Source of the DNA: Peptostreptococcus faecalis
GTDB lineage: Bacteria; Bacillota; Clostridia; Peptostreptococcales; Peptostreptococcaceae
Reading direction: 5' to 3'
DNA length: 64,000 nucleotides
NCBI RefSeq assembly: GCF_900240845.1
Contig: NZ_OERU01000001.1
Location: 455,079 to 519,078, forward strand
Notes under the pieces: model-generated
Seen by the model: only the letters and a program-made list of their open reading frames with translations
Told to the model about the DNA's origin: nothing
Databases searched by the model: none
Position numbers and translations under genes: made by a program
In this document: in pieces, positions 8,142 to 16,530 of the stretch
Numbering within the stretch: position 1 is the stretch's first letter
Layout of the letters: each line of letters starts with the position of its first letter

Positions 8142-8190
8142 AAAAAAGCTTGTCGAAGTTGTTAAGCAGCAACTATTGACAAGCTTTTTT
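8142..8190 (+). terminator. Branched intrinsic terminator after the Fe-S gene
   Basis: AAAAAAGCTTGTC (8142-8154) pairs with GACAAGCTTTTTT (8178-8190); an inner hairpin AGTTGTT/AGCAACT lies between. The A and T tracts let it work in either direction. Confidence 0.8.
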
Positions 8191-8237
8191 GTTGCCATTA
8201 TGCGAAATATCCATTAGGTGCGACCTATTATCTAATA

Positions 8238-8246
8238 TGATATAAT
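8238..8246 (+). promoter_or_regulatory. Extended -10 promoter of the 17-kb recombination operon
   Basis: TGA-TATAAT (8238-8246) is a perfect extended -10, 69 bp before the first start codon. No clear -35 is seen. No LexA-type inverted repeat was recognised near it. Confidence 0.6.
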
Positions 8247-8314
8247 TAAGGATGTGAACCTATGTTTTTTTAGGGGGATAAGAAGTAAAATTACTGTATA
8301 AAGGGGATAAAATT

Positions 8315-9973
8315 ATGAACTTTACTGATGAATTATTTTCAGATAATGACTATATAATATTTGATACGAACTTAGAAGCAAGTATTATGAAAAAACTATA
8401 TAAGGAAAATTCTAAAGTATCATATTTTGGAAAGTTGAATTTTTTGACGCAAGAGTCCTTTATGCTAGGAGAAATAGAATTATTTTGGCCATTAATAGGG
8501 CATGGAATTAAACCAAATATAATTTCGAGAGATATTTGCATATTTATCCTAAATAAAATAATAGAGGAAAGAAGATTATTTGATGGATATTTTCAAAGCA
8601 TTAATTCAAATAATATATTTCTTTCATCACAAGTATATAACATAATGCAAAAAGCATCTAAAGAGAATATTCCAGTAGACGCAATTGCACATAGGATATA
8701 CAGATTCAAGAGAGGAAGAAATAGTGTAAAAGTTTTTGATGATTTAAAAAATGTAATTGTAGAGTATAGATCAACTTTAAAGAAAATGAATTTATATGAT
8801 AATGCAATGATTACTGAATTATACAATGAAAAACTTTTAAACAATGATAAATACAAAAAAATATATAGTAAATATAACTTTATATATATAAATAAAGAAA
8901 GCAATAAAATTAACTTGGTAGCAAATATTAAAAATATTGTAGAAGAAGAATTCAACTCATATTTTGATATGGTGTTTGGACTTGAAAATTTGTTAGGTGA
9001 GCTAAAAAGTTTAAATATATCTGTGAATGACATATGCATAGTAGTACCTCAAAAAAGAGAGTCTTTTAGCAGAATAATTAAAAGTGTATCTGAAAATATA
9101 GATATGAAAATTACTCCAGTATCAGAAAGTGAATCTATAAAATATTTAGATTCTGGTGTATTTGTGCTATCTGCATTAGCAATTTACAGTGACTTTGAAT
9201 TTATATTAAATGATGACGAAAAGACAACTTTTGTGAAATATATATATAAAGATAAAAATATAATAGATATTAGAATTAATTTAAATAAGTATATTTCTGA
9301 AATAAGAAGCGATATTATCGAACAATACAATCAGTATTTGTATGGCAGTAATTCTTTGTCGGTCGGTAATGGAGAATACGCGAAGGGTGATTGTGAGTTT
9401 AGAGATGAAGAATTTATAAAATGGGTTTATAAAAGATATTTTCCAACAGATGAGCTAGGAGTAAATATAGTTAGTAAAGTATGTGAATTGATTAGAGAGA
9501 TATCTTCAATTAAATATAATAATTTATTCAACGTAACAGAGGACATGAAGATTAAATATATAAAAAATTATTTAAATGTAAATAATAACATTAAGAGAAG
9601 AATTGAAAATATTGATTTAGGTGGAATTTTGCTTGTCGGAATTTCTGAATATGCATCAATGAACTTAAATACAAAAAATATTATATTATTTGACGCGACT
9701 TCTAAGCATTATGACGTGAGTATTGAGAGCGAAATAGATACGGATATTGCATATTTAGATGATGATTTACTTGGAAATGTAGACAAAAATAATTTAATAG
9801 AAATATATAATGAATTGAGATCTGAAAAAATTGATGAACGGATAAACACGCTAATAGGTGGTAATAATGAGAAGCTTTCAAATATATATATATTAAAATC
9901 AGATACATCTATAGGTGGGTATGATCAAGAGAATAGCTTTTATAATAGATTTTTAGAGCTTGCAAGGAGGTAA
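8315..9973 (+). CDS. AddB/RecC-like inactivated SF1 helicase homologue
   Basis: 552 residues, no obvious named family. Region by region it follows this window's AddB. Residues ~70-160 look like the 1B helical region (DICIFILNKIIEERRLFDGY, then VFDDLKNVIVEYRSTLKKMN, like AddB's LKLKDLAKIYARYDNFLHQN). Residues ~220-330 look like the 2A fold (LLGELKSLNISVNDICIVVP). Residues ~430-460 (GGILLVGISEYASMNLNTKN) match the motif V position of AddB. There is no Walker A, no DEXQD and no nuclease domain, so it is probably a structural, RecC-like subunit. It ends 1 bp before the next gene, a full helicase. The resemblance was seen by eye; a profile search is needed. Confidence 0.55.
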   Translation: MNFTDELFSDNDYIIFDTNLEASIMKKLYKENSKVSYFGKLNFLTQESFMLGEIELFWPLIGHGIKPNIISRDICIFILNKIIEERRLFDGYFQSINSNNIFLSSQVYNIMQKASKENIPVDAIAHRIYRFKRGRNSVKVFDDLKNVIVEYRSTLKKMNLYDNAMITELYNEKLLNNDKYKKIYSKYNFIYINKESNKINLVANIKNIVEEEFNSYFDMVFGLENLLGELKSLNISVNDICIVVPQKRESFSRIIKSVSENIDMKITPVSESESIKYLDSGVFVLSALAIYSDFEFILNDDEKTTFVKYIYKDKNIIDIRINLNKYISEIRSDIIEQYNQYLYGSNSLSVGNGEYAKGDCEFRDEEFIKWVYKRYFPTDELGVNIVSKVCELIREISSIKYNNLFNVTEDMKIKYIKNYLNVNNNIKRRIENIDLGGILLVGISEYASMNLNTKNIILFDATSKHYDVSIESEIDTDIAYLDDDLLGNVDKNNLIEIYNELRSEKIDERINTLIGGNNEKLSNIYILKSDTSIGGYDQENSFYNRFLELARR

Positions 9974-9974
9974 T

Positions 9975-12263
9975 ATGTCAGTAGTATATAGAAAAGATCA
10001 AAAAGATATTATGAAATATACATCTGGAACTATGGGGATTCAGGCAGTACCCGGAGCTGGAAAAACTTTTATAATAACTAATTTGGTTGCAAAGCTTTTA
10101 GAGAAGATGCAAAGTGAAAATAACGATAAGAAAATACTGGTCCTTACATACATGAACAGTGCGGCAAATAATTTTAAATCTAGGATTAGAAGTATTATTG
10201 AAGGCGAGGATATCCAAAAAAATAAATTTGAAGTAATGACAATCCATTCTCTTGCAATGAAGATAATAAAGGAAAATTCAGAGTTGATTTTTATAAATGA
10301 TGAGAGTGAAATAATTGATGATTACAAAAAAAATATATTGATAAGTGACGCGATAGAGCGATTTGAAGAAATAGGCGAAAATGATAAAAAGATTCCAAGT
10401 TTTATAAAAAAAGAAAAAAGAAACGACTCAAAGACACTAGATATTTGGCGTAGGGAATTTACATCGATAGTACTTAATAGTATTAAGCTATTGAAATATG
10501 CTAATGTATCGGAAGAAAAATTGAAGAGTATAGTGGTAGATTCTGGTGATTATAAGGGAATTATGAGCATAATATCTCCGATTTACTCTTTGTATCAAGA
10601 TATGTTAAGACAAAATGGACTTATGGACTATGACGATATATTGATATACGCATACAATATATTATTAGAAAATGAAGATATTGCAAGAGAGTATCAAGAA
10701 AAATATTATTATATTTTTGAAGATGAGAGTCAGGACTCAAATTCTATTCAAGGAAAAATAATCGATATTATATCAAAAAATACAGACAAGAAAATAAAAT
10801 ATAAATCAAATCTTGTCAGGGTAGGAGATGTAAATCAGAGTATAACTGGTACATTTACAGGGTCAGATCCAGCTTCTTTTATAGATTTCTGCAAAAATGC
10901 AGATTTTTCATACAATATGAACATGGCTAGTAGAAGCTCAATAGATGTAATTAACGTAGCGAATGACTTGGTAAAATATACTACAGGTGAGGCAGAATCT
11001 GATTTTAGTAAGTCTTTAGAACCTTTATTTATAGAAGAGGTTGAAAAAGAGCTTGGATATAAAGAAAATCCTAAAATAGATAAATACATGATAAATGCAA
11101 AAAAGTTAAAAAGCGAATTAGAAGAATTCGAAGCTGTTATTAAGATTATTAATTATATAAAAAAGAATTACCCAGAATACTCCATAGGAGTATTGTCTTT
11201 TTCTAATATAGATGTAGACAACCTCTCTGAAAAATTAGATGCATTTGAAATAGAATACGATAAGCTAGGCGCGGATTCAAAAGAGAGAAAAAAAGTACTA
11301 TTTGATATTAAGTTGATAATAGACTTTTTAGTGAAACCTAATGACAACAATATTTTTGTAGATATGCTTATAAATGCGTTTATTAAAAGATTTTCAGATA
11401 CTGAAATAAGTGATGAAGAATTTATAAATATATATGAAAAGCTAAAAAATGTTAGTGCAGAGAACTTTATTTATGATGATGAATATTTTGAAGAGGTCAT
11501 AAATAATATTGAAGATATTTTAAATCAAGATAATAAAGACTTTTTTTCAAAAAAGATTAAAAAGACGAGAGATAAATTAGTAAAAATATGTGAGCTTTCT
11601 CAAATTAATCCTGCAAAGCTGGTAGAAAGTGTGTCAGAATTAATGGAATTGAATTCTAATGAGCGAAGTTTAGTTTATTATTTAGTTTTTTATATTGAGA
11701 ATTTGGTAAAATATGAAGATGCTGATTTATCAAGGGTGTCAATATCTCTTGATGGTAGATATTCTAGAGTATTTGATTCAGCGATAGACACTATATATGA
11801 AATAGGAGAACATGAATCAGAACCGGGAAGCGTGACATTGTCGACTCTTCATAAATCAAAAGGAATGGAATGGGATGCAGTGATAATATGCGGAGTAAAC
11901 AATTCTACTTTTCCTTCCAAAATCACTGACTATTTTAGAGTAGATAGAAGGTATTTAAGAGATGAGTTTAAGTATCCTGAAGCTTTTATAAATAGAGAGA
12001 TAGATATAGTATCAGGTGCGAAAGTGAAAAATATGATTTACTATGAACTTGACTTAAAAAAGAGTCTGATTTCCGAAAGAGTAAGATTATTGTATGTAGG
12101 GATTACAAGGGCAAAAAAATCTCTAATGATATTAAATTCATCTGAAAAATATCTTGAGTATATTGGAAAAAATATTTATAGAAAAAATTCAGTGTTTTTC
12201 GATAGGATGCAATCGTATATAAACGAAGAGCGATTAAAGGAGAGAAACCTAAATGACAAGTAG
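9975..12263 (+). CDS. UvrD/RecB-like SF1A helicase without nuclease domain
   Basis: 762 residues from ATG 9975, with AAGGAGG (9964-9970) upstream. All helicase motifs are present: I AVPGAGKT (24-31), Ia LVLTYMNSAANNF, Ib VMTIHSLA, II FEDESQD (~248-254), III VGDVNQS, IV as NMASRSS, V TLSTLHKSKGMEWD (~620), VI LLYVGITRAKK (~705). It should be an ATP-driven 3'-5' DNA translocase. It differs from PcrA/UvrD, whose second motif is DEYQD and third VGDxDQSIY, and has no fused nuclease. The nuclease is apparently the next gene, which it overlaps by 11 bp. With the preceding scaffold-like protein it would resemble a split AddAB or RecBCD. Confidence 0.85.
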   Translation: MSVVYRKDQKDIMKYTSGTMGIQAVPGAGKTFIITNLVAKLLEKMQSENNDKKILVLTYMNSAANNFKSRIRSIIEGEDIQKNKFEVMTIHSLAMKIIKENSELIFINDESEIIDDYKKNILISDAIERFEEIGENDKKIPSFIKKEKRNDSKTLDIWRREFTSIVLNSIKLLKYANVSEEKLKSIVVDSGDYKGIMSIISPIYSLYQDMLRQNGLMDYDDILIYAYNILLENEDIAREYQEKYYYIFEDESQDSNSIQGKIIDIISKNTDKKIKYKSNLVRVGDVNQSITGTFTGSDPASFIDFCKNADFSYNMNMASRSSIDVINVANDLVKYTTGEAESDFSKSLEPLFIEEVEKELGYKENPKIDKYMINAKKLKSELEEFEAVIKIINYIKKNYPEYSIGVLSFSNIDVDNLSEKLDAFEIEYDKLGADSKERKKVLFDIKLIIDFLVKPNDNNIFVDMLINAFIKRFSDTEISDEEFINIYEKLKNVSAENFIYDDEYFEEVINNIEDILNQDNKDFFSKKIKKTRDKLVKICELSQINPAKLVESVSELMELNSNERSLVYYLVFYIENLVKYEDADLSRVSISLDGRYSRVFDSAIDTIYEIGEHESEPGSVTLSTLHKSKGMEWDAVIICGVNNSTFPSKITDYFRVDRRYLRDEFKYPEAFINREIDIVSGAKVKNMIYYELDLKKSLISERVRLLYVGITRAKKSLMILNSSEKYLEYIGKNIYRKNSVFFDRMQSYINEERLKERNLNDK

Positions 12264-13032
12264 TCTAAATTTAAGCAGTTATGATATCTCAAAAGAGGTA
12301 TTGGAATATAGATTAGAAAATTTAATATTCAGTCAAAATATGCTGAATTCTTGGAAGAGAGATAAAGAAGAGTTTATAGAAAAGTATATTAGAAATATTT
12401 TTTGGAGTGACGACTCGCAAAAAGATAGAGATTATGAAGAAAATATGAGCTATGGTCGAGAGTTTCACTTAATGTGTCAGAGAATATTCCTAGATATACC
12501 GGAAATAATCGAGTTTGAAGACGAAGTATCTACATCAAAAAAAGAAGATAAAAGCAAAAACTCTTTTTATGAAAATCAAAGTATAAATAAATTCTCAGAT
12601 ACAGATAAAGAGAGTTTAAAAAAAATAAAGTCAATAAAAGAAATGTATATAAAAAAATATGGAGATAAAGTAGTATTTAAGCCAGAGTGTACAATTGAGC
12701 TAAAAAGTAATATTCTAGTTAATTTGGATTTGTTGGTAGAAGTATACGATTCTGAAAAACTAATAAAAATAGATATTTGGGACTGGAAAGTAGAAAAGAG
12801 AAAAACTGAAATAGACTATGCTATTAAAAGAATGCAGACCATGGTCTATATGTACGTGTGCAAGATGAGCCTTGGGGAGAATCTAGATTTTGAAGATATT
12901 ACAATGCACTATTATCAGCCGATACACGATAATAACGTAGTAATAAAATACAACGAGCAACTGCATACAAAATTTGAAAATGAAATAAAAACAACTATAT
13001 CAGAAATAAAAAATATGAAGTGGGAGGTGTAG
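12253..13032 (+). CDS. Stand-alone RecB-type PD-(D/E)XK nuclease
   Basis: 259 residues. The RecB-family active site is complete: His72 in YGREFHLMC, Asp159 in NLDLLVEV, Asp177 and Lys179 in IDIWDWK, and Q195xxxY199 in MQTMVYMY. It lacks the cysteines that form the iron-sulfur staple in AddB, AddA-type and Cas4 nucleases. The RBS AAGGAGAG (12237-12244) fits ATG 12253; the gene overlaps the helicase before it, and addB follows after 3 bp. It is likely the nuclease subunit of a three-part complex with the two upstream proteins. Cas4 was considered and set aside, as there are no cysteines and no cas genes. Confidence 0.75.
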   Translation: MTSSLNLSSYDISKEVLEYRLENLIFSQNMLNSWKRDKEEFIEKYIRNIFWSDDSQKDRDYEENMSYGREFHLMCQRIFLDIPEIIEFEDEVSTSKKEDKSKNSFYENQSINKFSDTDKESLKKIKSIKEMYIKKYGDKVVFKPECTIELKSNILVNLDLLVEVYDSEKLIKIDIWDWKVEKRKTEIDYAIKRMQTMVYMYVCKMSLGENLDFEDITMHYYQPIHDNNVVIKYNEQLHTKFENEIKTTISEIKNMKWEV

Positions 13033-13035
13033 TCT

Positions 13036-16000
13036 ATGGGCGTTGGTTTTATTACTGGTCGAGCGGGATGTGATAAGATTGGAAAAGTATTGGACTTGTG
13101 TTTTGAAGAAGCTGAAAAAGATGATGTAAAACCAATATATATACTAGTACCTGAAAAATTCACCTATGAAATGGAAAGACAATTGAGTGAAAGGTTTTTG
13201 ACTCAAAGCGATCCGAATTTCAGAATAAGAGTAGTAAGTTTTTCTACACTTAGCAAGATAGTATTTACAAATGTAGGCGGATTGAAAGAAAAGAAAATAA
13301 CTAAAAGTGCGAGAAGTATGTTAATCTACAAGGCTATAGAATCCGTGTCTAAAGAGATGGAAGTTTTCAAATCTAAAAATGCTGGAATAGGTATTGTTGG
13401 TAAAATAATGGACGTGATAATTGAGTTCAAACAAAATGATATGTCCGTCCAAGAAATTTTAGAGATGTCTGATATAACAGAAGATGAGGCACTAAAGTTA
13501 AAATTAAAAGACTTAGCAAAGATATATGCAAGATACGATAATTTTCTTCATCAAAATTACATAGATACAGAAGACAATATGGAGTTTTTTGCAAAGAAGT
13601 TAGATGATTACGAGGATATTAAGGGCGCTACAATTTTTGTTGTAGATTATACCGGATTTACTCCGATACAGTATTTAGTTATTGAAAAATTAATATTACT
13701 GTCAAAAAATATGTATTTTTCATTGATTACTGATTTAAAAAACTTCAATGCTAGAAGAGGTGTTTTTTCTAAGACTAATACAACTTTTATGAAAATAAAC
13801 GAGATTTGCTACAATAATAAAATCAAAAGATTAAAAGATATAGAGATGATTGAAAGTGATTATTTTGAGAGCGAAGATTTAAGATTTTTGGAAAAACATA
13901 TCAATGATTTCAACCCAAAACAATTTGATAGCAAGCCAGACAATATTGAAATATATGAGTTTAAAAATACTCATATGGAAGTAGAGCATATAGCAGGTGA
14001 AATAGTAAAACTAGTGAGGGATAAAGGATATAGATATCGTGAAATAACAGTAGCTACGAGAAATTTAGATTCATATTCCTATTTGGTAAAGGCAATATTT
14101 AATGACTATAAAATAGGTTATTTTATGGATGAAAAAATTGCAGCAAAAGACAACTCTATAATAATGCTAGTAATGTCAATTTTGGATATGAAGCAAAAGA
14201 ACTATTCTTATGGTGCTATGTTTAGGTATTTAAAGAGTGGATTGAGCGGTATAGATTCTGAGGAAATATCCATATTGGAAAACTATGTTCTAGCAAATGG
14301 AATAAAAGGAATTAGATGGTTTGATGATAGATGGAACTATTCTGTAAGGCATGGTGTAGATGAAGAGGATATAGACGGAAAATATTATGACAAGATAAAT
14401 GAAATTAAAAATAAAGTTATGTATCCAATAGAGATGCTTCACAATAAATTAAAGGGAAGAAATACAGCGAGAGAAATATGTAGATATTTGTATGAATTTG
14501 CAATAGATATAGAGCTTCCTGAAAGAATAGATGATTTGATTGAAAGGTTTGAAAAGGAAGAAAATCTTTATCGTGCAAAAGAGTATTCACAGGTTTGGAA
14601 TATATTTACTGATATGCTTGATGAAATGGTCGAATTTATTGGTGATGAAAAAATTGGGCTTGAAAAATTTATAAAGTTGATGGAAGCAGAGTTTGAAGCT
14701 TTTGAGCTAGGGATTATACCTCCTGCTAGAGATCAAGTCTTCGTAACAAGTATAGACAGAATGAAAAACCCAGAAACAAAGGTTTTATTTATGATTGGGG
14801 TAAATGATGGAGTATTTCCAAAAAACATATCGGATGAATCCGTTTTGACCGATGTAGAAAAAAGATCTTTACTTGAAAAAGGAATAAAATTTGACTCTGA
14901 TGAAATTACTAAGATTTATGATGAGGAATTTTTAGTTTATAAGTCTATGAGTTCATCAAAATCTAAATTAGTAGTAACTTATCCAATTGCAGATTTTGAA
15001 GGGAAGTCAATGAGACAATCAAGGCTTATTAAGAAGATCAAAAGAATTTTTCCTAATATAGAAATAAAGGAAATATTGGAGAAAGAAGAAATTGACGACA
15101 TTGATTTAATAGGAGATTTTATTACATCAAAAGAACAGCTTTTTGAAGATTTGTTAACTAATATAAATAAAGGTAAAAGGGAAGATAACCAAGCAAAGCC
15201 ACAATATATATGGAATGCAATATATACATACTTTAAAAATGATGAAGAGTATAAAAACAAAGTGAAGATAATAGATAATGCTATCAAATATGATAATAAT
15301 GCTGGAGTATTAGATAGAGATCTAGCAATACAGTTGTACGGAAGTGGAATGTCTAGTGTATCTAAACTTGAAAAATACGCAGGATGCCCTTTTTCATACT
15401 TTATGATGTACGGACTTAAAGCCAAGGAAAGGGAAGTGTATGAATTTTCTACCCTAGATTATGGAGTATACGCTCATAAAGTTTTGGATGATTTTTCTAA
15501 AGGTGTCGTAAAAAATCGTCTAGAATGGAATGAAGTAAATAGAGATTATATCCAAGAGGAAATAAAAAATATAAGCCAGAATATTGTTGATAAAAATGAT
15601 AGCTATATATTAAACACATCTGATAAGTATGAATATATGACTAAAAGAATAAATGAAACACTTATTGATAGTGTAGAAATTATGGTAGACCAAATAAAAG
15701 CTGGTGAATTTTTGCCAAAAGGATTTGAAATTGAGTTTGGTAAAAAAAGCAAGATTGATCCAATTAGAATAAACGTAGACAAAGATATACACATAGATTT
15801 AGTAGGTAAAATTGATAGAATGGACTCTTATTTAGATGATGAGAGCAAAGAAGAGTATATTAGGGTAATTGACTATAAGTCTTCTAGACACAGTATAGAT
15901 ATGGCAAATATTGTATCAGGGCTTCAAATGCAGTTATTCGTGTATATGAATGCCGTGCTGAATTCAAGGGAAAATAAATCTGAAAAAACACCGATACTTT

Positions 16001-16530
16001 CTCCGGCAGCTGTATTATATAGTACTCTCAACAGCAAAATGTATGAACTGAAAAATTCGGGAGATGTAGAAAGACTAGATGAAGAAGATTTGAAAATAAA
16101 AATAATGGGAGAAAATAAATTATCTGGTTTTGTATTAAAAGATATAGATATAATAGGGAAAATGGATCGCAGTGTTGTAGATACTCCAGGATATTCTTAT
16201 GTAATTCCGGCTAGAATTACAAAATCGGGTATTGGAGACACACATACAAATGGATTGAGTAAAGAAGAATTTAATACTGTTAGTGAGTTTGTTTTGATTA
16301 AAGCTAAAGAAATTTGTAAAAAAATATACGGTGGAATAGTAGATATAAAGCCATATAAATATGCTGATAGAACAGCGTGTGACTATTGTAGCTATAAATC
16401 TATTTGCCAATTTGATTCCACATTAGGAATGAATTCATATAATCTTATAAAGAAAATAGATAAAAAGAAATATCCGGACATATTAAAAGAAATGAAGCAA
16501 AAAATAGACTCAAACAAGGAGGAAAAGTAG
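13036..16530 (+). CDS. addB: ATP-dependent nuclease subunit AddB
   Basis: 1164 residues, normal for AddB. The N-terminus has the helicase-like fold; the C-terminal nuclease has GKIDRMD, VIDYKS and GLQMQLFVYM. The iron-sulfur staple cysteines are Cys784 (GCPFSYFMM) and Cys1115, 1118 and 1124 (CDYCSYKSIC). With AddA it resects double-strand breaks up to a Chi-like site and loads RecA. The Walker A is degenerate: GRAGCDKI (residues 8-15) instead of GxxGxGK[ST]. In B. subtilis AddB is not the main motor, so loss of ATP binding may be tolerated. GGGAGGTG precedes ATG 13036. The stop overlaps the addA start by one base. Confidence 0.93.
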   Translation: MGVGFITGRAGCDKIGKVLDLCFEEAEKDDVKPIYILVPEKFTYEMERQLSERFLTQSDPNFRIRVVSFSTLSKIVFTNVGGLKEKKITKSARSMLIYKAIESVSKEMEVFKSKNAGIGIVGKIMDVIIEFKQNDMSVQEILEMSDITEDEALKLKLKDLAKIYARYDNFLHQNYIDTEDNMEFFAKKLDDYEDIKGATIFVVDYTGFTPIQYLVIEKLILLSKNMYFSLITDLKNFNARRGVFSKTNTTFMKINEICYNNKIKRLKDIEMIESDYFESEDLRFLEKHINDFNPKQFDSKPDNIEIYEFKNTHMEVEHIAGEIVKLVRDKGYRYREITVATRNLDSYSYLVKAIFNDYKIGYFMDEKIAAKDNSIIMLVMSILDMKQKNYSYGAMFRYLKSGLSGIDSEEISILENYVLANGIKGIRWFDDRWNYSVRHGVDEEDIDGKYYDKINEIKNKVMYPIEMLHNKLKGRNTAREICRYLYEFAIDIELPERIDDLIERFEKEENLYRAKEYSQVWNIFTDMLDEMVEFIGDEKIGLEKFIKLMEAEFEAFELGIIPPARDQVFVTSIDRMKNPETKVLFMIGVNDGVFPKNISDESVLTDVEKRSLLEKGIKFDSDEITKIYDEEFLVYKSMSSSKSKLVVTYPIADFEGKSMRQSRLIKKIKRIFPNIEIKEILEKEEIDDIDLIGDFITSKEQLFEDLLTNINKGKREDNQAKPQYIWNAIYTYFKNDEEYKNKVKIIDNAIKYDNNAGVLDRDLAIQLYGSGMSSVSKLEKYAGCPFSYFMMYGLKAKEREVYEFSTLDYGVYAHKVLDDFSKGVVKNRLEWNEVNRDYIQEEIKNISQNIVDKNDSYILNTSDKYEYMTKRINETLIDSVEIMVDQIKAGEFLPKGFEIEFGKKSKIDPIRINVDKDIHIDLVGKIDRMDSYLDDESKEEYIRVIDYKSSRHSIDMANIVSGLQMQLFVYMNAVLNSRENKSEKTPILSPAAVLYSTLNSKMYELKNSGDVERLDEEDLKIKIMGENKLSGFVLKDIDIIGKMDRSVVDTPGYSYVIPARITKSGIGDTHTNGLSKEEFNTVSEFVLIKAKEICKKIYGGIVDIKPYKYADRTACDYCSYKSICQFDSTLGMNSYNLIKKIDKKKYPDILKEMKQKIDSNKEEK

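Noticed and set aside
8315-9973. A second true AddB
   Set aside because: Half the length, no nuclease, no cysteines and no Walker A; it resembles only the helicase fold.
12253-13032. Cas4 exonuclease
   Set aside because: It has the RecB nuclease site but none of the four Cas4 cysteines, and there are no cas genes or CRISPR arrays nearby.
8315-13032. Recently acquired phage-defence island
   Set aside because: No integrase, repeats or tRNA at the borders, and its base composition by eye equals that of the flanks; it is kept as an operon member instead.
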